Origin: Lachnospiraceae bacterium
Lineage (GTDB): Bacteria > Bacillota > Clostridia > Lachnospirales > Lachnospiraceae
Assembly (NCBI GenBank): GCA_024692955.1
Contig: JAILLW010000034.1
Span: 1-52,967 of the forward strand
Length of the DNA: 52,967 nt
Direction: 5' to 3'
The notes below the pieces were generated by a model, which did no database searches, was not told where the DNA came from, and saw nothing but the letters and a program-made list of their open reading frames with translations. Position numbers and translations under genes: made by a program. Below are positions 25,572 through 33,069 of the stretch, piece after piece. How positions within the stretch are numbered: the first letter of the stretch is position 1; each line of letters opens with the position of its first letter.

Positions 25572-28500
25572 TTACCTTTTTACCGTTCGCGCTCCGATCT
25601 TATAGGTATAAGCCATGAGCCCGCCCCAGCCGTAGCCGGAGTCGCCGCGTATGATGACGGTCGCCGTGCCCTTGGACACATTATTGTAATAGCCCATGAT
25701 GTTATAGTTTTTCACGTCGATCGCGGAAGCCTTTTTGCCCTTGCCCTGCGTCAGTTCAATCCGGTCGGGAATGACTTCATATCCGGTATACGCATAGGAG
25801 CTGACCTTCCCGCCGTCATATCCGCGATAGGTGATCGCGGCTTTGTTGATCGTCTTACCCTTATCCATGATCTTCATCGTTGCGGTAAACGAACTGCCCG
25901 CATAATTGCCTTTTCCGGTGATCTTTACGGAGATGTCGGTACCGGCGGCCGGTTTGCTCCCCGCGGGAGAGGTAAATGTCACGGTATAATCCGTGCCCTT
26001 CTTGAGCATCGCTCCGTTTTCGTCGAAAATGAAGACCTTTGCTTTCTTATACCCGTTCTTTTGGGATGAATAAGCTATGTTTTCGATATAGCAGTTTTTA
26101 GGACCCTGAAGCTCATTGATCTGACCGGGCAGGATTTCAAAAGGGATGCTCCTGCTGCCCTTGTAATTGCCGGTCGCGGTGATCTTTACGGTCGGTTTCT
26201 TCTTCCCTTTGGCCAAAGACTTGTTGTTTGAATAACTGATCTTGTAATCGCGGCCCTCAACAAGAGGCTCATCCTTGTAACTTACGGTCACTTCGGGAGT
26301 CACGCCGCCTTTGACATAGGTCACGGGGGCGCCGCCGTTCACGGTGATCACGAAATCAGAAGCCGCTCCCTGTTTGATCTTGAAGGTGACGGTCCTCATA
26401 CCCGTGAAATATACTTCTCCGGCCAACTTTTCTTTGGCCGTGATCACATAGGAGGCGGTTCCGGCGGCGGCAGTATTCATTTCCGTAACGGTATAGTCAG
26501 TGTCTTTTGTCAGGACATACGGCTCAGCATCCGCGGATGCTTTGTATGTAAGTTCCAGCGCGGGCAGTTCGTCTCCGTATGTGATGCTGTCCCGGGACAG
26601 GGTCGCCGTGACCTGTTTTGATGTCAGTGATACATAGATATCTTCGGCAGATTCATACAGGGTTTCTTTGACGGTAAAGGATCCTGTGAAGTTTGAGCCT
26701 TTGGCGGGTTTCACGGTGATCCCGTATTCACCTGCGTCCGCGTACGCCCGGGTTCCTTCCGCACCGGCATCCTCATAAGAGAGCACATAGTCTTTCTTTT
26801 CCTTCAGTTTCTTTCCTTCATAGATGATCACCGGTTTCAGTTTCTGGACGGCACTCTTTCCGTTTTTGTCTTTCTGTACCGCCGCCGATACCGGCTTTGC
26901 GATGAAGACTTCGTCAGTGACCGCCTGATCGGACATGACTGCGGGATTGATCCTGAAATATTCCGTCATGGAGCCGGAGTAGCTGCCCTTAAGTTTGACC
27001 GTGACTGCCGGCGCCTTTTTCTTCACGGAAGCGTTATTCACTTTTGTATTGTTCACATAGGTTACCGTATAATCTTTGCCCGGAGTCAGAAGGTGCTTAT
27101 AGTCATATACCTTTACTGCGGGTTTGATCGCGGAACCGGTATAGGTATAGCCTGCGGGATCGATCCCGGTCATCCATATGTTATTGGAATCATACCGGTC
27201 CGGTTTATCCGCGCCGCCCGTATCATCAGCAACGACTACGATCCGGCACTGCGCCTCTTTGCCGTTAAACAGGTCTGCCCTTATGATCTCGGTGCCCGGA
27301 TTCTTCGCAGTAACGGTGGCCTGATTATCAGCGGAATTCACCACACTTACGGCATTTGCGGATATGTTTGCCTTGTAAAAATTGACACTCTTGTCATTTG
27401 GTGTAACAGTTGCGGTCAACACGACCTCTTCTCCCACCGTCATATAGATCTCACTCTCGGAGAGGACTACGTTGTACGGCGTCCATTTGGCATAAAGAGT
27501 CAGATTGCTCTTGCATCCTCCGGTATTCGTGATCGGATTCTTCAGGTTCTTATCGGTACACCACGCATCAAACCGGCATCCTGATTTTGTGGGTTCCGCA
27601 AAAGTAAAAGACTCACCTTCATCATATGTTGAGATATTGGCAGGAACATTGGTCCCGCCGTTTAAGACATATTTGATCCCGTAGCATACGGCAAGTTCAT
27701 AACGGGATCCCGATGAGATGAGATTTTTAACCCATTTATGCGCATAGGAACCGCTGACGACATGGAAAACGGCCCCGGCGGGAAGATTCACAAAAGCCCA
27801 GTCACCGATGGAGGTCACCGTCTCCGGGATCGTGATATCGGTCAGTCCCGACCGTCCGAACGCATCATAACCTATGGTCTTTAATCCGTAAGGCAGCCTG
27901 ACGCACTGTAAGGATCCCACCTGACAGAATGCTTCGGCTCTGATCGATTTCAGTCTGGTACATTTGGAAAAATCAACTTCTATAATACCGTTCGAATAAG
28001 CAAACGCTCCCGCTTTGATCTCCTCCAGCGTTGAGGGAAAAACGATCCGGCAGTTGTCAAAATCCGCATGCTGGAACAGATATTGCGGAATGTTTGTGAC
28101 CCCTTCCGCAATGTTCAATTTGGATATTGCCGTTCTGGCGAATACCCCGTCTCTCCACCAATCATCCTCGAGCGAACTTCCGAGTATGGTTACTTCGGTG
28201 ATGGGGCAGGCATCAAATGCAGCACCCTTGAGTATCTTAAGCCCGGCCGGCAGGGTTATGGAGGTGAGTTTCGCATATTGAAATGCACTTCCGTAAATCT
28301 CGCGCAGACTGTCCGGCAGATCTATGGAGGCAAGCGGATAAGCCGCGAATGCGCCTTCTCCTATGGTCTTAAGCTGACTTCCTTCTTCAAACTCAAAACC
28401 GCTATACCCGTATGCATGCCAGAAAGCCCCGTACTCTATGATACTCACGGTCTTTGGTATCACGATATTGCATGACGAAAACTTCGCGCAGTGAAAAAGA

Positions 28501-29315
28501 TTGGCAGGGATCCTGGTCGCTCCTTGGGGTAATGTGAGATTTTTGATGGCACAGCCCTGGAAGATCCACTGTCCGTCAGAAGTAATGTTCAGCCCCTCAA
28601 ATGTCACCTTGCCAAGAGAAGTGCAGTCCGCGAATGCGTAGTCTCCGATCGTGGTCACCTTAGCAGGGATGGTAATGGACTTAAGATTTGCGCACTCTCT
28701 GAATGCCCTTGCCCTAATTATCTTCAGCGTAGCGGGAAGTGTTATGGATTGTGCCTTGGCTCCACTGAACGCATCTGCATCGATCTGGGTGATCCCGAAG
28801 CTGTCGGGGATCACGATGCTGCTTAATTTCTTACCGTCGTCCGTCAGTTTGCTGATCCGCGTTCCGCTTATCTCAAAGTACTTTCTCCAGTCCTCATCGC
28901 TTTTGTTTGCGGGAACGGCATCCGCACCGTCCGGATCCGCGTTTTCTTCCACCTCTTCTTCCGCACTCTCCGCGGCAATGAGTTCCTCATCCGCATGGTC
29001 GGCAGCATCATCGTCTGTCAGCTCCGAAAATACCGTCTCCTCTTCCTCTTCGTACTCTTCCGGGGAAACGGCCTCAATTTCATCCGACGGACAGCTTTCA
29101 GTGTCTGCGGTATCGGCGGCTTCCGGTGCCGGTTCTTCCTGCGTATCCGCATAAGAGGAATCAGCTTCTTCAACTTCAGATACGGGCATCTCAGCCGCGA
29201 GGGTGCATGTCGCCGCCTCCGACAGCGTGACAGCAGCCAGCATAATCACGGACAACAGCACACTGAGCTTTCTTTTGCCTGTCCGTTTTTCAGTTCTCTT
29301 CCGATCGATCGTCAT
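25572..29315 (-). CDS. Large secreted BspA-like leucine-rich repeat protein
   Basis: A 1247-residue extracellular protein. Order: basic N-terminus with signal peptide (KLSVLLSVIMLAAVTLSEAA), a highly acidic linker to about residue 130, BspA/LRR_5-type repeats to about 545 (ITLPATLKIIRARAFRECAN is one unit), a Listeria-Bacteroides (InlB B) repeat ending AKWTPY, a Big_2-like Ig domain (VVLSESEIYMTVGEEVVLTA) and then several repeats of the type YTG..I.P...V.D...L..GKDY.V.Y.NN.....A.V...G. There is no LPXTG anchor. AGGAGG lies seven bases before the ATG. BspA proteins often mediate adhesion; here that is inference. A shorter relative in domain style is at 33070. Confidence 0.88.
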   Translation of the reverse strand: MTIDRKRTEKRTGKRKLSVLLSVIMLAAVTLSEAATCTLAAEMPVSEVEEADSSYADTQEEPAPEAADTADTESCPSDEIEAVSPEEYEEEEETVFSELTDDDAADHADEELIAAESAEEEVEENADPDGADAVPANKSDEDWRKYFEISGTRISKLTDDGKKLSSIVIPDSFGITQIDADAFSGAKAQSITLPATLKIIRARAFRECANLKSITIPAKVTTIGDYAFADCTSLGKVTFEGLNITSDGQWIFQGCAIKNLTLPQGATRIPANLFHCAKFSSCNIVIPKTVSIIEYGAFWHAYGYSGFEFEEGSQLKTIGEGAFAAYPLASIDLPDSLREIYGSAFQYAKLTSITLPAGLKILKGAAFDACPITEVTILGSSLEDDWWRDGVFARTAISKLNIAEGVTNIPQYLFQHADFDNCRIVFPSTLEEIKAGAFAYSNGIIEVDFSKCTRLKSIRAEAFCQVGSLQCVRLPYGLKTIGYDAFGRSGLTDITIPETVTSIGDWAFVNLPAGAVFHVVSGSYAHKWVKNLISSGSRYELAVCYGIKYVLNGGTNVPANISTYDEGESFTFAEPTKSGCRFDAWCTDKNLKNPITNTGGCKSNLTLYAKWTPYNVVLSESEIYMTVGEEVVLTATVTPNDKSVNFYKANISANAVSVVNSADNQATVTAKNPGTEIIRADLFNGKEAQCRIVVVADDTGGADKPDRYDSNNIWMTGIDPAGYTYTGSAIKPAVKVYDYKHLLTPGKDYTVTYVNNTKVNNASVKKKAPAVTVKLKGSYSGSMTEYFRINPAVMSDQAVTDEVFIAKPVSAAVQKDKNGKSAVQKLKPVIIYEGKKLKEKKDYVLSYEDAGAEGTRAYADAGEYGITVKPAKGSNFTGSFTVKETLYESAEDIYVSLTSKQVTATLSRDSITYGDELPALELTYKASADAEPYVLTKDTDYTVTEMNTAAAGTASYVITAKEKLAGEVYFTGMRTVTFKIKQGAASDFVITVNGGAPVTYVKGGVTPEVTVSYKDEPLVEGRDYKISYSNNKSLAKGKKKPTVKITATGNYKGSRSIPFEILPGQINELQGPKNCYIENIAYSSQKNGYKKAKVFIFDENGAMLKKGTDYTVTFTSPAGSKPAAGTDISVKITGKGNYAGSSFTATMKIMDKGKTINKAAITYRGYDGGKVSSYAYTGYEVIPDRIELTQGKGKKASAIDVKNYNIMGYYNNVSKGTATVIIRGDSGYGWGGLMAYTYKIGARTVKR

Positions 29316-29344
29316 GGTAAAGCCTCCTGTTATCTGAATTGTTA

Positions 29345-29382
29345 TGAATGGTCCCCGGGGACGGGGTCAGTGGTCCATTTTC
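29345..29382 (+). repeat. REP-like repeat, copy 4
   Basis: GAATGGTCCCCGGGGACGGG followed by GTCAGTGGTCCATTTTC. Its right end overlaps the stop codon of the flavin reductase gene. Confidence 0.8.
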
Positions 29383-29989
29383 ATCCGTGTCGTCTGCCTT
29401 TCCCGGTTTCTGCGCCGGATCTGTCCAACTTCTTCTCCACGGAATAGCCGAATTTACCGAGTTTTTTACCCAATGCGAAATATTCCCCATGGGAATAGGC
29501 GATGAGGCCGCAGTTTTCCAGGGCGAATCTTCCCTTTTCATCCATATGGGAATCATCGACGGTCGCACCCATGACCTCCCCGATAAACAGATCATGCGAT
29601 CCCAGTTTTTCCACCCTGACCACCCTGCAGTAGATGTTCACGGGGCTCTCTGCGATCGCGGGGGTATCCATAAACTCCGAAATGAATTCCGTAAGACCCG
29701 TTTGACGGAATTTGTCATAGTCCCTGCCGGATTTCACGCCGCACCAGTCGCAGGGCTTCGTCAGTTCCTCCGTAACCAGATTGATCACGAATTCCCCGGT
29801 CTCTTCGATAATGTTATGTGAATAGCGCTCCGGTCTCACGGATATGGAGACCATCGCGGGATCCGAGCAGACGGTTCCCGCCCAGGCCACCGTAATGATG
29901 TTCGCTTTTTCCCCCGGCCTTTTGCAGCTCACCATCACCGCCGGCACCGGATAAAGCATATTTCCGGCTTTCCAGGATTGTTTTCCCAT
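29381..29989 (-). CDS. Flavin reductase-like (FMN-binding split barrel) protein
   Basis: A 202-residue protein of the flavin reductase domain family: LYPVPAVMVSCKRPGEKANI, ITVAWAGTVCSDPAMVSISV and FVINLV are characteristic of the FMN-binding split barrel. A Cys-containing segment CDWCGVKSGRD is common in the clostridial subgroup. It probably binds FMN and reduces a flavin or other substrate; the substrate is unknown. ATG at 29989 has GAGGAA upstream and gives the family N-terminus; the longer frame to 30040 overlaps the upstream gene. A REP-like copy abuts its stop. Confidence 0.85.
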   Translation of the reverse strand: MGKQSWKAGNMLYPVPAVMVSCKRPGEKANIITVAWAGTVCSDPAMVSISVRPERYSHNIIEETGEFVINLVTEELTKPCDWCGVKSGRDYDKFRQTGLTEFISEFMDTPAIAESPVNIYCRVVRVEKLGSHDLFIGEVMGATVDDSHMDEKGRFALENCGLIAYSHGEYFALGKKLGKFGYSVEKKLDRSGAETGKGRRHG

Positions 29990-30036
29990 ATTTGATTCCT
30001 CGCTCTCTGACGGCTTCTTATTGTTCTCTTCTCCGG

Positions 30037-30729
30037 TCACCCGTTCCTGATCTTCAGGCTTTTCAGGTATTCTTTCTGTTCGTCCGTGATCCGGTAGCTT
30101 TCGACCGCTTTCTGTATCGTCTTGTTATGGGTCCAGGCGTCCAGTTTTCGCTCCCTGACAAAAGGCAGAACGGCATCATACTGCTTGGCAAGCGCCGTCG
30201 CGAAATACCAGGCCGTCATCATGTTCACATAGTATTCTTTCGAGCGGATCGCGGCCACCGTCTCGGGATAACGGATATCAAAATCCTCATCCAGAAAATG
30301 CTCCATCAGCATCCCGATCGCGAATCTTTTTGTGTAGGTCCGGTCCGAATCAAGCCAGATCTCGATCTGCCCGGCAAGTTCACGCCGGTGCTTCTTAAAG
30401 ACCTTCGGCGACATCTGGTCGCAGGTTGCCCAGTTGTCGACAAAAGGCAGGAACCGGTCAACCTCTTTCACGCATTTTTCATAGTCTTTTATCCCCGAAA
30501 TGATGAAAGCATGCAGCTGGTTTTCGTCGAATGTTCCGTGTGGCAGATCATTAAGGAAGTCCGAAACATCCTCCCGCTTAAGGAGCTGTCCGGCATATTT
30601 TCGAAGCTGCGGCGTCCTCACCCCGATCATGGTCCCGGGCGCCGCGGTCGGTATCAGTTTCGCCTGAAAATCCCGGTATTTTAAATCCTGAAGCTTATGC
30701 AGTTCCTCTTTTATCTCATCAGTGATCAT
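30037..30729 (-). CDS. DNA alkylation repair protein (AlkD-like)
   Basis: A 230-residue all-helical HEAT-like repeat protein of the DNA alkylation repair family. Segments such as GVRTPQLRKYAGQLLK, FVDNWATCDQMSPKVFKKH, KRFAIGMLMEHFLD and YYVNMMTAWYFATALAK are typical; the W and D of VDNWATCD line the DNA-facing groove of known members. These glycosylases remove bulky or positively charged N3/N7-alkyl bases. Co-directional with the flavin reductase, 47 bp apart. Confidence 0.87.
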   Translation of the reverse strand: MITDEIKEELHKLQDLKYRDFQAKLIPTAAPGTMIGVRTPQLRKYAGQLLKREDVSDFLNDLPHGTFDENQLHAFIISGIKDYEKCVKEVDRFLPFVDNWATCDQMSPKVFKKHRRELAGQIEIWLDSDRTYTKRFAIGMLMEHFLDEDFDIRYPETVAAIRSKEYYVNMMTAWYFATALAKQYDAVLPFVRERKLDAWTHNKTIQKAVESYRITDEQKEYLKSLKIRNG

Positions 30730-30764
30730 TCGAATCCATCCCTCTATTCGATCTTTATACGGTT

Positions 30765-31244
30765 CTATTCCGCAAGGATCTTTGCGGCATAGGAACAGGT
30801 CGGGATCACTTTCGCGCCGGCACGTTCCGCAGCCTCGATCACTTTATAAACCAGGCGCTTTGCGATCCCCCGTCCGCCGTATTCCGGCGAGACCTCCGTA
30901 TGATAGATGACCCAGCCATCCTCCGTTATCCGGTAATCGCACTCCCCGATCTGCCGCACGGGCTCTCCCGGCGCAGAGCCGGAAGCAGGATAAGCCACGC
31001 TCCGGTTGTTCTCCGGATCAAGTTTGATTGCAATGTCGTGTGTGTAAGAGCAGGTAAGCGCTCCCGACGGGCATTTGGCGATAGTCTTCCAGATCGTCGC
31101 AGTCGGCGCCTTACTAAGGTCGATCCACGGACGCCTTCCGAATTCAAATGTCTCCGGGCTCCCCGTCACGCAGCGTTTCGCGTGGCGGCATTTGTCCGAA
31201 TCCCAGAACACCGCGATATCACCATATTCGTATAGTCTGTGCAT
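30765..31244 (-). CDS. YjdI/YjdJ fusion: mono-cluster ferredoxin-like domain plus GNAT
   Basis: A 159-residue two-domain protein. Residues about 1-68 are a Fer4_19/DUF1271-type domain (CRHAKRCV, FEFGRRPWIDLSKA, AKCPSGALTC); residues about 80-159 are a small GNAT domain (ITEDGWVIYHTEVSPEYGGRGIAKRLVYKVI) of the YjdJ type. In Enterobacteria these are two adjacent genes, yjdI and yjdJ; here they are one chain, which supports a joint function. Substrate unknown. GGAG nine bases upstream of the ATG. Confidence 0.85.
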   Translation of the reverse strand: MHRLYEYGDIAVFWDSDKCRHAKRCVTGSPETFEFGRRPWIDLSKAPTATIWKTIAKCPSGALTCSYTHDIAIKLDPENNRSVAYPASGSAPGEPVRQIGECDYRITEDGWVIYHTEVSPEYGGRGIAKRLVYKVIEAAERAGAKVIPTCSYAAKILAE

Positions 31245-31276
31245 ATTTTCGATCTCCGTCCGTTGCCTGTATATCG

Positions 31277-31310
31277 TTTTCGACAGTTTATTCTACCACA
31301 TTTTCGACAG
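31277..31310 (-). promoter_or_regulatory. Possible promoter with flanking direct repeats
   Basis: On the minus strand CTGTCGAAAA occurs twice (31301-31310, 31277-31286, 24-bp period) on either side of TAGAAT (31290-31295), a plausible -10. No good -35 is seen. This would serve the ferredoxin-GNAT gene and may be a repressor site. Confidence 0.4.
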
Positions 31311-31339
31311 ATTTATCATTCTTTGATTCCGCATCAGAT

Positions 31340-31376
31340 TTTGGACCCCCGGGACGGGGTTATGGGGTCATTTTTT
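31340..31376 (+). repeat. REP-like repeat, copy 5
   Basis: TTTGGACCCCCGGGACGGGG followed by TTATGGGGTCATTTTTT. Faces copy 6 in inverted orientation about 95 bp away. Confidence 0.75.
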
Positions 31377-31470
31377 GACGGGCGTCATTCGGAGCATCCT
31401 CCGGCCTCATGGAAGACGGGACTGCCGGTCCCGCTTCAAATCGGCCTCCGGATTTCCGAAATGCCACCTG

Positions 31471-31507
31471 AAAATGAACCCATAACCCCGTCCCCAAGGG
31501 CCATTTC
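31471..31507 (-). repeat. REP-like repeat, copy 6
   Basis: AAAATGAACCCATAACCCCG followed by TCCCCAAGGGCCATTT on the plus strand, the inverse of copy 5. The pair could form a long hairpin. Confidence 0.75.
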
Positions 31508-31516
31508 GGTTGACAT

Positions 31517-31547
31517 AAAACCGCCGGGAGCAGTACTCCCCGGCGGT
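31517..31547 (-). terminator. Terminator of the OFA transporter gene
   Basis: ACCGCCGGGGAG/CTCCCGGCGGT stem with a 5-base loop, followed on the minus strand by TTTT, 55 bp beyond the stop. Confidence 0.8.
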
Positions 31548-31601
31548 CCATATCAACAGTTCATCTGAAGCAGATGCTTCCCCGGCGGATCCTTCCGAAT
31601 C

Positions 31602-32930
31602 CTACTCCGCCTTGTTCGTTCCCTTCTTCGGGATCATCGTAAAGCATACGATGGCGGCAACCACATAGAGCGCTATCGTGAAGTAGAGCACGGACTGATA
31701 GCCTACCGGATTCACCTTCGCGATCTCGCCGTTCGACAGCGTGATCTCCTTGAACTCACCGACGCGGTTCACGATAAAGGTCGCGATCTGATTGCCCGTA
31801 AGACCCGCGATCGCCCAGGCGGAGAGGCACATTCCGTGCACCGCCGAGATGCTCTTCATTCCGAAATGGTCGGAAAGCAGTGTCGGCACATTGGAGAAGC
31901 CGCCGCCGTATCCGGCATTTACCATGATAAGGAGCGCTACCGCAAGCCAGATGACAGGGGTCGTGATCCCCCTGGTCAGGATCGTTGCGCCGGTAAACGC
32001 GATGGAAAGGATGAATATGATCTTATAAATGGTATTTCTGTCTTTAAAGGAATCCGCCCACGCAGAGAATCCCAGACGTCCGAGCGCATTCGCAATCGCC
32101 GTAACGGAGCTTAATGTAGCGGCCACGCCGACGCTCAGGCCGATCGATTTGAAGATCGCCTTTTCCTGCGAGATCAGAGCCAGGCCGCAGGCGATGTTGA
32201 TATAGAACATAATCCAGATCCCGATAAAGGTCTTGTTGGAAAACGCGGTCTTGAAATTCTTTCCGAGCGTATCGAAGAACTCTTTGATGCCGCCGTTTTC
32301 ACCGTGAACCTCAACCCAGTCGGAGGGCTTTTTCAGGATCAGATGTCCGATGAACATCATTACGCAGTAGATCCCGCCCATGATAAAGAACATCGGCGCA
32401 GGATTCGGAAGTCCCGTGGCCGCTCCGCTGCTGTCTTTCGGCGTAAACGCGTTCAGGATCGCCTGCATCACGGGAGAAGCGATCGCCTTGGCCAGTCCGA
32501 AGCCCGCTACCGCGAGGCCCGTAGCCAGTCCCTTACGATCCTTAAACCAGAGCATCAGTGTCTTGACAGGGCTTAAGTAGCCGGTGCCGAGACCGATACC
32601 CATAATGCATCCATAGAAAATGAAGATCAGCGGCAGGGATTTCAGAAGGATCCCCGCTCCTGTTCCGATCATTCCCACGGTAAAGCAGACAGTCGCGATC
32701 AGGGAAGACTTATGGATGTCCTTTTCCACCACATCGCCGAGGAACGCGGCAGACATGCCGAGGAAGAAAATGGCCAGTGAAAAGGCCCACTCCGTGGCAG
32801 ATTTCGTCGCTCCGATATAATCTGCGATCTCTTTTGAAAAAGTAGACCAGCAGTAAACCGTACCGATGCTGCAGTGCAGTAACAATGCGGGTATTGCAGC
32901 ACGTACCCATTTGTTCTCGGGAATTTTCAT
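31602..32930 (-). CDS. OFA-family MFS transporter (oxalate/formate antiporter-like)
   Basis: A 442-residue, 12-segment major facilitator protein. The start WVRAAIPALLLHCSIGTVYC and WSTF, and the loop WFKDRKGLATGLAVAGFGL, are characteristic of the oxalate:formate antiporter (OFA) family, whose substrates are monocarboxylates or dicarboxylates. The gene stands alone between a near-consensus promoter and a strong terminator. In a butyrate producer, export or exchange of an organic acid is a fair guess; the sequence does not fix the substrate. Confidence 0.88.
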   Translation of the reverse strand: MKIPENKWVRAAIPALLLHCSIGTVYCWSTFSKEIADYIGATKSATEWAFSLAIFFLGMSAAFLGDVVEKDIHKSSLIATVCFTVGMIGTGAGILLKSLPLIFIFYGCIMGIGLGTGYLSPVKTLMLWFKDRKGLATGLAVAGFGLAKAIASPVMQAILNAFTPKDSSGAATGLPNPAPMFFIMGGIYCVMMFIGHLILKKPSDWVEVHGENGGIKEFFDTLGKNFKTAFSNKTFIGIWIMFYINIACGLALISQEKAIFKSIGLSVGVAATLSSVTAIANALGRLGFSAWADSFKDRNTIYKIIFILSIAFTGATILTRGITTPVIWLAVALLIMVNAGYGGGFSNVPTLLSDHFGMKSISAVHGMCLSAWAIAGLTGNQIATFIVNRVGEFKEITLSNGEIAKVNPVGYQSVLYFTIALYVVAAIVCFTMIPKKGTNKAE

Positions 32931-32977
32931 TTTAACCTCTCCTTTGTATGGAAGTAAGAATTATTGTCCGAAAGGAT

Positions 32978-33006
32978 ATATTAACATAATATGGTCAGAG
33001 TGTCAA
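32978..33006 (-). promoter_or_regulatory. Promoter of the OFA transporter gene
   Basis: Perfect TTGACA (33001-33006), 17-bp spacer, TAATAT (32978-32983). The -35 overlaps the T-run of the terminator of the preceding surface-protein gene. Confidence 0.85.
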
Positions 33007-33035
33007 AAACTGCGGGACCGCCTTCACGATCCCGC
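33004..33035 (-). terminator. Terminator of the 1510-residue surface protein gene
   Basis: GCGGGA/TCCCGC stem with a 12-base loop (33012-33035) followed on the minus strand by GTTTTTG, 35 bp beyond the stop. Confidence 0.65.
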
Positions 33036-33069
33036 CCTTCACCAATTCCCGTTCGCGCCGGATAATGAT

